64,000 nt of DNA from a virus, in the IMG/VR virus record IMGVR_UViG_3300017991_000002, positions 1 through 64,000 of that record, one strand, 5' to 3'. The first letter of the stretch is position 1. Each line of letters starts with the position of its first letter. The position numbers and the translations under genes were made by a program. Below, one piece after another: positions 57,205 to 64,000 of this stretch. The notes under the pieces were generated by a model, which saw only the letters and a list, made by a program, of their open reading frames with translations, was not told the DNA's origin and ran no database searches.

Positions 57205-57399
57205 ATGAATGGCTCAGAATTGAATGTTCAAACATGGGGATTATCCCAATCACGGGAAACCAGGCAAGAGACACTCAGTTCTATTTTTGAGGAGTGGGAT
57301 AGCCCAGGTAATCAATTCAGGGTACCAATCGGCGGTTACTTGTATAATGAGGGGTCATATAGAAGCTTGCCCCCCTGCATACTTCATGAGGAGTTATGA
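57205..57399 (+). CDS. Hypothetical protein
   Basis: 64 residues, ATG after GAGAGGAGAGATT; polar, Gly/Tyr-rich C-terminus. Stop overlaps the next ATG. Confidence 0.6.
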   Translation: MNGSELNVQTWGLSQSRETRQETLSSIFEEWDSPGNQFRVPIGGYLYNEGSYRSLPPCILHEEL

Positions 57400-57575
57400 G
57401 CTCGGTCCTCAATCCAATCACCATCCTCCTTGTTCTTTTATTTGTTTACGCAATCTGTCTGACGGTTGAGCACCTACGGACAGTCTGCGACAGATTAAGG
57501 AGAGATATATCTATTATTAAAGACGAACGTTTATTAGTCCTTTTACGAAAGAAAGGGGAGAAACAATGTCGCTGA
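57396..57575 (+). CDS. Small membrane protein
   Basis: 59 residues from ATG 57396: TM ITILLVLLFVYAICLTV, then a basic helix. Overlaps the next gene by 10 nt. Confidence 0.6.
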   Translation: MSSVLNPITILLVLLFVYAICLTVEHLRTVCDRLRRDISIIKDERLLVLLRKKGEKQCR

Positions 57576-58141
57576 CTATCAATGAATTCAAGAAAATGAT
57601 CGTTAACAGGGAAGAGCCTGCTTGGCTCTCCAGTGTTGCAAAAGAAGCACGAAGACGTCATCATGAACGAAGCCGTGAAAGGAGACAGTTTCAGAAGATG
57701 CGTGGTGGACGGACAACAATGTGCAAGAAAGTGGAAGAGATGGTTTACCGTAACGGCTTTTCTCATATGTCCGTCGGACACATCTTTCACTGTGCCCACT
57801 GTAAAGATCGATTTACTGGACCGGAGTCGTTGTGTTCCCTGTTTGATGAGGTATTCAAGCGCGAACGGTATGGCTTAAAAAGGATTCACAGGAAACAGGA
57901 TATTCAGTTAGTCAACGATCACGTCGAGAAGTGTGCCAGGTGCTGGAGGATTCGGCAGGAGACCCTTGAAGAGGAGGCACATGATTGTCTTCGTTTCCGG
58001 GAGCTGCTCGAGTATGCCCTCCAAGATCCCGGTTGGCTGGAGACTCGATACGAAGACGTAAAATGGTTCTTCGAGCACAAGAACATTAAGTGTGGCAAGT
58101 GCCATCGTCTATTTAATGATATTTTACCGGATTATAAATGA
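57566..58141 (+). CDS. Zinc-binding helical protein
   Basis: 191 residues (GGGGAGAAACA ATG). Three C-x2-C/H sets: IFHCAHCKDRF, HVEKCARCWRI and NIKCGKCHRLF, in a helical frame; the SVGHIFHCAHC and NDHVEKCARC patterns resemble anti-sigma/zinc-helix modules. Unknown. Confidence 0.65.
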   Translation: MSLTINEFKKMIVNREEPAWLSSVAKEARRRHHERSRERRQFQKMRGGRTTMCKKVEEMVYRNGFSHMSVGHIFHCAHCKDRFTGPESLCSLFDEVFKRERYGLKRIHRKQDIQLVNDHVEKCARCWRIRQETLEEEAHDCLRFRELLEYALQDPGWLETRYEDVKWFFEHKNIKCGKCHRLFNDILPDYK

Positions 58142-58314
58142 TTATTTCTGAGTTTGAGGACGAATTCGGAAACCCTCTCTTTAATATTGAAGTAAACCTC
58201 GAAGTGTTGGAAAGGAGGACCAAAGGCTTGGAGGATATTCTCAAGAGCATTCGAAAAAGCATTGAGGGGTTAAAGGAACTAAAGCAGAAGGTTTCCGAGG
58301 AAGGAGTCATATGA
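58138..58314 (+). CDS. Small coiled-coil protein
   Basis: 58 residues: NIEVNLEVLERRTKGLEDIL and KGLEDILKSIRKSIEGLKEL, a clear amphipathic coiled coil. ATG overlaps the preceding stop. Confidence 0.6.
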   Translation: MIISEFEDEFGNPLFNIEVNLEVLERRTKGLEDILKSIRKSIEGLKELKQKVSEEGVI

Positions 58315-58324
58315 GCAGAAATTT

Positions 58325-58362
58325 TTACTTTTTCTGTCCCAGAAACGTATAAGTATTATAGA
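58325..58362 (+). promoter_or_regulatory. T4-late-like promoter element (plus strand)
   Basis: CTTTTTCTGTCCCAGAAACG, TATAAGTATTATAGAAAGGAG: the only plus-strand copy of the late-like element, ending in the ribosome site of 58376. Confidence 0.75.
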
Positions 58363-58375
58363 AAGGAGAATTGCG

Positions 58376-58828
58376 ATGCACATTTTGTATGATCAGGACG
58401 GAACCAAGTGCTTGTTCCACCACGAGAATGCTGAGGTGGAGTTGATACACAACGGCACGGTGATTATTGGCGGTAGTATTTTCAATGTTGACGTGTTAAA
58501 CATCCTACGCCAGAATGATATGTTGGAAAGGTTGGCAATGCATGCTGCCGACATCAAGGGTTGGCTGGACATTTTGGGATACTCCGTATTGTCCAAGTCA
58601 GATCAGGGACTTGTTCCGGATCAAAGTATCATCATCAACTGTGGTCATGACTACAAGGTCAGGACCAGGGTAAGAATGAAGGATAACATTATTATATTCA
58701 CACAGGAAGAATTCAACGTGGATACGAACAGATGGGAGGAGGTGGAGTTATATCGGGAGGATTTTGGCACGTTGAGGAAAGTAGTTACTTTCTTCGAAAC
58801 TTTTAACACGGCTTCACAGGAGGTGTAA
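58376..58828 (+). CDS. Hypothetical protein
   Basis: 150 residues, beta-rich (VELIHNGTVIIGGSIFNVDV) and acidic. It precedes the split AAA+ gene by 1 nt with an AGGAGGTG site. Confidence 0.65.
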   Translation: MHILYDQDGTKCLFHHENAEVELIHNGTVIIGGSIFNVDVLNILRQNDMLERLAMHAADIKGWLDILGYSVLSKSDQGLVPDQSIIINCGHDYKVRTRVRMKDNIIIFTQEEFNVDTNRWEEVELYREDFGTLRKVVTFFETFNTASQEV

Positions 58829-58829
58829 T

Positions 58830-59789
58830 TTGCCGGAAAACAAAGCGGAAATAAAGGATACATATCAACGATTCTTCGATTACATGAATGCCGGATATCC
58901 TCTTATCTGGATCCAGACACAGGAGGATGCCCGCGTCATTTCTGAAATATCCCGACATGATAAGGATGAGACGCAGTGGTATGTCTGGGATATTGCCGCC
59001 GGCTTTCGTCAGCTAATCGAGAATGCTCAGGCAGAGGAGATGGAAGACCCAACTGGTCCGATTAAGAAGATTGAATCCCTTCCTGATCGGTCGGTAGTGT
59101 TCTTAAAGGACTTTCATCTTTTCATCACCAACCCGACCGTCTTTCGAATGATGAAGAACCTGATCCCTGTATTGGAGACAACGGAGAAGCATTTAGTGGT
59201 TATTTCCCCCACCGACAAAATGCCGATAGAGATCGAGACGGACTTCGTAATATGGGATTTTCCACTTCCCGATAGGGACGAGCTCGTAAATGAGGCAAAG
59301 AAACTGGCGGAGGATAACGACCTCACAAACATCAATGAGGAGTATGCTGCCTCTGCCGCCGGAATGGGATTAAATCCGGCCAGGAACGCTTTCTCCTTGT
59401 CCTTGGTTACCAGGGGAGGTAAGCTCGATCGTGAGCTTATTGAGGAGCAGAAGAAGGACAACATTCGAAGAGTGGAAGGACTCGAGTGGTTTCCGGTCGT
59501 TGAGGAGAAGGAAGTCGGGGGACTCGACAATATGAAAGATTACTTCAAATCACGTTGTCGAGGATTTACCGATCCGAAGCTTCCACTGCCGAAGGGAGTT
59601 CTGCTTGTTGGTCTTCCCGGCGCCGGCAAGTCGTTGTCTGCCAAGATGGCGGCACATATTTTCCAGACACCGCTCATCAGGTTCGATCTTGGGTCTCTGA
59701 AGGGATCCCTGGTTGGTGAGACGGAGAGCAAGACTCGTAAGGCACTGCAAGTGATCGATGCAAACGCACCGTTGGTGGTGTGGGTGGAT
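58830..59789 (+). CDS. Ycf46-type AAA+ ATPase, exon 1
   Basis: TTG start behind CACAGGAGGTG. The N-domain (YQRFFDYMNAGYPLIWIQTQ) and AAA start (GLPGAGKS Walker A, about residue 267) are the Ycf46 pattern. The exon ends at codon 320 in VVWVD of Walker B. Joined to 60815-61375 it gives 506 residues. Spliced reading gives VVWVDEIEKALGG. Ycf46-like proteins are AAA+ ATPases in plastids, cyanobacteria and phages. Loading of the next two genes' products is a guess. Confidence 0.85.
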
Positions 59790-60814
59790 GAAAAGTCGAT
59801 CTTGTCCACCTTAAATCCCGTGAACTGCTGGGACACTGAAACAGGTAGTGCTGTCAGCTATCAGCAGCCAAGCCTTGGGAGGAATTCCTTGGAAGGTTCA
59901 GAGGTCAGAGCATACCGTCCAGAACGGACGATGAAGCTCGTAGGGTCCAAGAGGACTCGAAGCGCGGGACAGATAGTTGACTTTTTTGATTAACCTGCTA
60001 TAGTATTAGAAAAGGTTCTTCTAATATTGACTAAAGCAGGAGGTTTTGAAATGTGGTCCAAGAAGTATGATGAATGTGTAAAATGTGGTTCCTCTGAGAG
60101 AAAGCATGTAGGCAGGGGTCTATGTTCCCTTTGTTACTCAAGAGACTGGGGAAATAAAAATGCTGACAAGCTTCGGAAACAACGGCATGAATGGTACATA
60201 AGAAGTGGGGGGAAGAATAGAGCCAGAATATTAAGGGAAGAGCGTTATTATGCAGGTAAAAGGAATCACATTCTGGAGCGAGATGGTTATAAGTGCGTCA
60301 AGTGTGGAGAAGATAGGGTAAGTCAATTGATTGTGCATCATGGAGACGGGAGTGGCAGGGGATCTAAAGAGCACAATAATGAAGACGATAATCTTGTAAC
60401 TTGGTGCCGAAGTTGCCATGCGAGACATCATAGTCCTCATAGAGGTAGGATATACAAGCCAGCTGGGTGGTCAGCTTGTTATTCAGCATGTATTGAATGC
60501 GGAACTACGGAGAGGCCACACGGTAGTAAAGGTTTGTGTAAGACCTGCTATGCCCGTAAGCTAAGAGCTGGTAAGGGTTATATGTGGACAGGATGGTCTT
60601 TTCATTATGAACACTGTATAGACTGTGGGACCACAGAAGTGAAACATCATTCGAAGGGTCTATGCACACGTTGCTATGATAAAAAGCGGCGTGAGGAGGC
60701 CAGAATGAAACGTCAACTATCTGATGATATGATCCGAACTCATGCGAAAGTATGAGAGGTTAATCGGACTCGGATTGACCGTAACATATAAATCCTTGTA
60801 TTTAAAGGGTTTTG
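59790..60814 (+). other. Group I self-splicing intron
   Basis: 1025 nt. The 5' exon ends in U and the intron in G. The last exon bases GGUGGAU (59783-59789) pair with intron GUCCACC (59804-59810) with a U.G at the splice site (P1); the 3' exon GAGATC pairs with intron GATCTT (59798-59803) as P10. Core-like strands TGAACTGCTGGGA, CAGCAGCCAAGC and GTTCAGAGGTCAGAGC are present upstream of the HNH gene, as in phage group I introns. The splice restores the Walker B. Confidence 0.9.
60051..60755 (+). CDS. HNH homing endonuclease in the intron
   Basis: 234 residues from ATG 60051 (AGCAGGAGGTTTTGAA). HNH core NHILERDGYKCVKC, LIVHHGDGSG, DNLVTWCRSCHARHH. Three zinc-finger-like repeats of the form C-x2-CG(S/T)(S/T)E...GLC-x2-CY flank it and probably read DNA. 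Typical intron-borne nuclease that cuts intronless alleles. Confidence 0.85.
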   Translation: MWSKKYDECVKCGSSERKHVGRGLCSLCYSRDWGNKNADKLRKQRHEWYIRSGGKNRARILREERYYAGKRNHILERDGYKCVKCGEDRVSQLIVHHGDGSGRGSKEHNNEDDNLVTWCRSCHARHHSPHRGRIYKPAGWSACYSACIECGTTERPHGSKGLCKTCYARKLRAGKGYMWTGWSFHYEHCIDCGTTEVKHHSKGLCTRCYDKKRREEARMKRQLSDDMIRTHAKV

Positions 60815-61375
60815 GAGATCGAAAAAGCATTGGGAGGAGTGATGTCTTCGTCCAGATCAGACGCTGGAACAACCAGTAATATGTTCTCGGCACTGCTGAC
60901 GTGGATGCAGGAGTCTACGAAACCGCACTTCATCGTGGCAACGTGCAATGAAATTAGTGAATTGCTCGAGATCTCACAAGGTGCCCTCCTCCGTCGGTTT
61001 GATGATATCTTCTTCGTCGATCTTCCCACCCAGAAAGAGCGGGAAGAGATTATCAAGATTATGAACGAGCGGTATGGGACGAAGATACCGGTTAAGATGG
61101 CAAACGATATGCCGAATTGGACAGGTGCCGAAATAGAGCGCTTTGCCAGGGACTTGCTCTTCTGCAATGCCAAGACAAAGGCTGAGATGGATGAGGTCAA
61201 GGACGGAATTCGGTTGATTTACAACCAAAACCAGAATATAATTGAAACACTAAGACGGTGGGCGAAGGTTAACGCTCGCCGAGCGAATGCGTATCTGCCA
61301 GAGGAAGATGCCAGCGCTTCTGATAAGAAGTCGAAACGATCCTTGAGGTATCCCTCACAAACAACCAATGTGTAA
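60815..61375 (+). CDS. Ycf46-type AAA+ ATPase, exon 2
   Basis: 186 residues. Restores EIEKALGG of Walker B, then sensor 1 IVATCNEISEL and arginine-finger region LLRRFDDIFFVDLP, typical for the family. C-terminal lid and a helical end with a Lys/Ser tail. The frame matches exon 1 exactly. Confidence 0.85.
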   Translation, partial: EIEKALGGVMSSSRSDAGTTSNMFSALLTWMQESTKPHFIVATCNEISELLEISQGALLRRFDDIFFVDLPTQKEREEIIKIMNERYGTKIPVKMANDMPNWTGAEIERFARDLLFCNAKTKAEMDEVKDGIRLIYNQNQNIIETLRRWAKVNARRANAYLPEEDASASDKKSKRSLRYPSQTTNV

Positions 61376-61391
61376 CCAGGAGGTAAGGTAA

Positions 61392-61754
61392 ATGAGTCAT
61401 ACATCAGATATCAATCTGAAAATAAATTCTATTGAGGCTCTCCGCAGAGTTTGCGACAAGCTCGGTTGGGAGATGAACGAGAATGGTTCTGCTACTTTCT
61501 ATGATGGAAAGAAACGGGACGGTATCACCGTCAAGCTTCCGGGCTGGAGGTATGCCGTCGTTATCAATCGTGAGGAGGGGAAGGTCCTCTTCGACAACTA
61601 CAATGGTAGTTGGGGGAACATTAAACATCTGAATAAGTTAAAGGCACACTACGCGATCGAGTATGGAAAGATCCAAGCTCGAAGGATGGGATACACAACC
61701 GTGTATCAGGAAAACAATGAGGGCGAACTTGTCCTCACGGTTAACGTAGAATAG
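61392..61754 (+). CDS. DUF1257 (Ycf35-like) protein
   Basis: 120 residues. MSHTSDINLKINSIEALRRV, CDKLGWEMNENG, YAVVINREEGKVLFDNYNGS, LNKLKAHYAIEYGKIQARRM and GYTTVYQENNEGELVLTVNV match the DUF1257/Ycf35 layout. Partner of Ycf46 in this cassette; function unknown. Confidence 0.8.
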   Translation: MSHTSDINLKINSIEALRRVCDKLGWEMNENGSATFYDGKKRDGITVKLPGWRYAVVINREEGKVLFDNYNGSWGNIKHLNKLKAHYAIEYGKIQARRMGYTTVYQENNEGELVLTVNVE

Positions 61755-61765
61755 AGAGGTGTACG

Positions 61766-61960
61766 ATGGGAAAAAAGATCATTATCTCTGCCAACGAAAA
61801 CACCGGTGATATCAATGTGACAACAGAGGGATTTAAAGGGGCCCAATGTCTTAAGGCCTCGAAATTCCTCGAGGAGGGTCTTGGTGGCGGTAAGATGACA
61901 AAGACCGCTGAATTTTACGAGGCCGAAAAGTTCGATGAGCATGTCCAGCTCAATACCTAA
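61766..61960 (+). CDS. DUF2997 protein
   Basis: 64 residues: KKIIISANENTGDINVTTEG, FKGAQCLKASKFLEEGLGG, the compact DUF2997 fold often beside DUF1257 and Ycf46. The lone cysteine in GAQCLKA is conserved in this family by my recollection. Confidence 0.75.
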   Translation: MGKKIIISANENTGDINVTTEGFKGAQCLKASKFLEEGLGGGKMTKTAEFYEAEKFDEHVQLNT

Positions 61961-62141
61961 GAATAAACTCATAATATCTGTCGGCCTGTGGGATCCTGAC
62001 CGTGTCAGGATCCGCACCGACGGGTGCGTTGACCCGGAAACGATCCTTGCGATCTGCCCTGAGGACGAGCAATTCAAGAAATGGGTAAACAAGAATCGTC
62101 CGGAGGAAGGTATGTTCTTTAGTACCCACCTATGTGGTTAA
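61935..62141 (+). CDS. Hypothetical protein
   Basis: Up to 68 residues starting within the end of the previous gene; KLIISVGLWDPDRVRIRTDG, then CVDPETILAIC, possibly another small beta-alpha partner of the cassette. No strong ribosome site. Confidence 0.5.
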   Translation: MSMSSSIPKNKLIISVGLWDPDRVRIRTDGCVDPETILAICPEDEQFKKWVNKNRPEEGMFFSTHLCG

Positions 62142-62151
62142 CAGTACTATC

Positions 62152-62195
62152 AGGCCCACTGTCTGTGGGCCTCGCAATAATCATTTATTTTTCTT
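62152..62195 (+). terminator. Hairpin followed by T-rich tract
   Basis: AGGCCCAC, loop TGTCT, GTGGGCCT, then a T-rich stretch (TTATTTTTCTTTATTT) beginning 11 nt later. Ends the Ycf46 cassette; not a perfect intrinsic terminator. Confidence 0.55.
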
Positions 62196-62232
62196 TATTT
62201 GAATCACTGTTCTCTACGGAAGGAGGTACTCC

Positions 62233-62841
62233 ATGGCCTTCAAGTTCGACATTATCTTGAAGCCAAAGAAGAGAGGTAACTGGCGTCCTGAAGTTATTAT
62301 TACTCTGGAAATCCTGGCTCCGGCATTTCCACACAGGCCTTACGTACCACGATTACACATAGTCTCAATAAATATGAAGGACTTTATTGAGAAAGGGATA
62401 AGGCCTGAAGAGGCAGAATGGTTTTGGCCTGTTACACACGAAAAGCCCTTCAAAATAATTTCACGAGATAAGTGGTTCCTTGATCTCAGCGACCTTGCAA
62501 GGGATTCTTCTGATAATCTGAAGGAGGATTGCACCCATGCTTTTCATGATAGTCCAAAGAGGGGCGTGGAGGCTGCTTATCCCTTAACGGGAGGAGACAT
62601 AGGTCCCGGTGGATTTCTTGAGGTAAACTATAGACACGATCTACATTTATTTCTGCCGTGGAGGCCGGGAATCAGGCCGGACTATTCAGACTATATGGCC
62701 AGGTTTGAAAATGCAGGTCGCTGGTTTGCTGAAAGATTAAAGGACGGCGAAGATAGCGGACAAAACGATGAGATGATTATCTCTGTAACCTCTGCGAGAA
62801 AAAAGTCGAGGGAGCAGGGTGTCAGGAAATTACGCTTTTGA
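62233..62841 (+). CDS. Tagged hypothetical protein (plus strand)
   Basis: 202 residues, ATG after GGAAGGAGGTACTCC. Beta-rich N-half (PEVIITLEILAPAFPHRPYV), C-terminal helical region ending QGVRKLRF, the tag, coded AGG AAA TTA CGC TTT. No gene follows within 560 nt, so it is not a ribosome site. The only tagged protein recognised on this strand. Confidence 0.7.
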   Translation: MAFKFDIILKPKKRGNWRPEVIITLEILAPAFPHRPYVPRLHIVSINMKDFIEKGIRPEEAEWFWPVTHEKPFKIISRDKWFLDLSDLARDSSDNLKEDCTHAFHDSPKRGVEAAYPLTGGDIGPGGFLEVNYRHDLHLFLPWRPGIRPDYSDYMARFENAGRWFAERLKDGEDSGQNDEMIISVTSARKKSREQGVRKLRF

Positions 62842-62849
62842 ATCTTTGA

Positions 62850-63337
62850 TTACAGGGGGTGAAAATTGCGGCATAAGGATACTATAGCCGAAGCTGGCTC
62901 GCCCGCGACCGATCCCTTTCAGAAGAAAGGGCAAATCGGGGAGTTGCACCATAAGGTGCGCCTGCGGAGGAGGAACCGAGAGGATTCTACGGTGGGGCAA
63001 GCGCCGGCCATGCCTGACCAGAGGTCCTATCGCACATTCTTGGGGATGCCTCGGGTGACTCGACAGAAAATAGAATCGAGGCCCAACTTATAAGAGGATT
63101 ATAATAGGATGAACGAAAAAGGAGACCGTGTTCAGTGTGCGAGCTTTATTATCATACTTGGGGATTCCATAGGCTAAGAAGCAGGGATTGATCCTACTCT
63201 TAGAGGATTCCGTTTCAATCTCGGTGGAGCTCAGGGTGGCCACCTTTAAAAACCCCTTGAGGTGGCGGGTGTGGTGAGGAAAGGACTAACCCATAACGGA
63301 GTGTGCAGATGCTGCTCTTACAAAAGGGGTTTTTTAT
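62850..63337 (+). ncRNA. Structured RNA candidate (~490 nt)
   Basis: Helices: CCGATCCCTTT...AAAGGG...ATCGG (62909-62939), GCACC-ATAA-GGTGC (62946-62959), CTCGA...TCGAG (63059-63080), GCCACCT...AGGTGGC (63239-63265), and AAAAACCCCTT (63248-63258) pairing with AAGGGGTTTTT (63325-63335) in a terminator-like end followed by T. A 75-codon frame (TTG 62866 to 63093) also spans the first part and has a fair ribosome site; a small protein or a structured RNA cannot be told apart here. Confidence 0.5.
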
Positions 63338-63404
63338 TTCCGCACAAATATAGTGGTCATTATGGCCACTTGAAATATACCCAACCTTTTCAGAAAGGAT
63401 TCAA

Positions 63405-63569
63405 GTGAGAAAGAATCAACGCTGTCCGGGGTGTGGTCGTCGGTACAAAAAATCCCACGACGATCGAGAAAAGAAGTATACGAAGGAATGCTTGTCTTAC
63501 AAGGAATACAAGGCAGCAGCTGCAAAAATTCGAGAAGCAAGAAATATAACCACCAAATCATCTTCGTAG
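63405..63569 (+). CDS. 54-residue zinc protein
   Basis: GTG 63405 (AGAAAGGATTCAA): RKNQRCPGCGRRYKKSHDDR, C-x2-C then a lone cysteine, basic helix end. Overlooked because of its size; ends 11 nt before the Lon-like start. Confidence 0.6.
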   Translation: MRKNQRCPGCGRRYKKSHDDREKKYTKECLSYKEYKAAAAKIREARNITTKSSS

Positions 63570-63579
63570 GAGGTGTCAC

Positions 63580-64000
63580 TTGAAGAAGAAGTTCAAAGAA
63601 GTACCCGTCGAATTACTCAGAAAAGTTTGTCCGACCGATATCATGAAATTCAAGACCACCGATGATATCGAACCGTCGTCCAATATCCTTGGCCAAAAAC
63701 GTGCCGTCGATGCTTTAAATATGGGCATTGAGATGAAAGGGAAGGGATTCAATATATTTATCACCGGCGCGCCAGGGACCGGAAGAAGGGAGATGGTTAA
63801 ATCATTTCTCGGGGGCTTGGAGGAGCAGAAGAAGGAGTTTCACGATATATGCTACGTGAACAACTTCCAGAATGAAGACATGCCTACCTTGCTTGCCCTG
63901 CCTAAGGGGCATGGTGTTGAATTGAAGATGGATATGGAGAACCTGACGGAAACAGTTATCCGGAGCACTCCCTCGATTCTTGAAAGTGATGAATACAGGG
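63580..64000 (+). CDS. Lon-family (LonB/YcbZ-type) protease, partial
   Basis: TTG 63580 after GTAGGAGGTGTCAC; runs off the window with at least 140 residues. FKTTDDIEPSSNILGQKRAV, DALNMGIEMKGKGFNIFITG, APGTGRREMVKSFL and CYVNNFQNEDMPTLLALPKG match the start of Lon-related ATP-dependent proteases of the YcbZ/LonB class, with a Walker-A-like GAPGTGRRE (arginine instead of lysine). Substrate unknown; a degradation link to tagged proteins is only a thought. Confidence 0.8.
   Translation, partial: MKKKFKEVPVELLRKVCPTDIMKFKTTDDIEPSSNILGQKRAVDALNMGIEMKGKGFNIFITGAPGTGRREMVKSFLGGLEEQKKEFHDICYVNNFQNEDMPTLLALPKGHGVELKMDMENLTETVIRSTPSILESDEYR

Noticed and set aside
62850-63100. RNase P or tmRNA
   Set aside because: Only short ACAGAA and GGAGGAA strings match; the order of conserved elements and a tRNA-like end are absent.

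Overview
The window reads as part of a large tailed bacteriophage genome; the host is not identifiable. Evidence: long co-directional operons of mostly tiny, overlapping genes with strong Shine-Dalgarno sites; a T4 RnlA-type RNA ligase, two MazG-like pyrophosphatases, a DnaQ-type exonuclease, an AntA/AntB antirepressor, a YopX protein, a cell-wall hydrolase and two prohead-protease-like proteins; a group I intron with an HNH endonuclease; and six copies of a promoter-like element with a T4-late-like TATAAGTATA core. No tRNA, polymerase, terminase, portal or major capsid gene was recognised.

Layout. (1) 1-11.1 kb, minus strand: twelve genes, several for large basic proteins with Gly/Ala-rich membrane-like segments and (L/I)-x-E-A motifs like T4 gp21 cleavage sites, plus a permuted papain-like hydrolase; probably virion or ejected proteins. 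(2) 11.1-12.35 kb: a repeat array, two terminators, two sigma70-type promoters and two small genes. (3) 12.35-52.7 kb, minus strand: about 105 small genes in operons headed by five late-like promoters. (4) 52.7-53.8 kb: divergent region with a perfect DnaA box, AT-rich DNA and the same repeats as region 2, so the 42-kb block is flanked by direct repeats. (5) 53.8-64 kb, plus strand: small membrane and zinc proteins, two long structured non-coding regions, a Ycf46-type AAA+ gene split by a group I intron and followed by DUF1257 and DUF2997 genes, and the start of a Lon-family protease.

The most striking feature is a short basic motif, x-R-(K/R)-L-(R/K/N)-(I/L/V/M), at or near the C-terminus of about 45 otherwise dissimilar small proteins, nearly all in region 3. 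Its codons often contain the Shine-Dalgarno of the next gene, yet it is also kept where no gene follows and with non-SD codons, so selection appears to act on the peptide. It also ends both prohead-protease-like proteins, which suggests, without proving, sorting into the prohead or another shared compartment. The recognisable enzymes mostly lack it.

A second theme is NAD/ADP-ribose biochemistry: a PARP-like fold candidate, a SLOG/DprA-like protein, a macrodomain and a NADAR protein lie in the same block and could counter or rewire NAD-based host defence.
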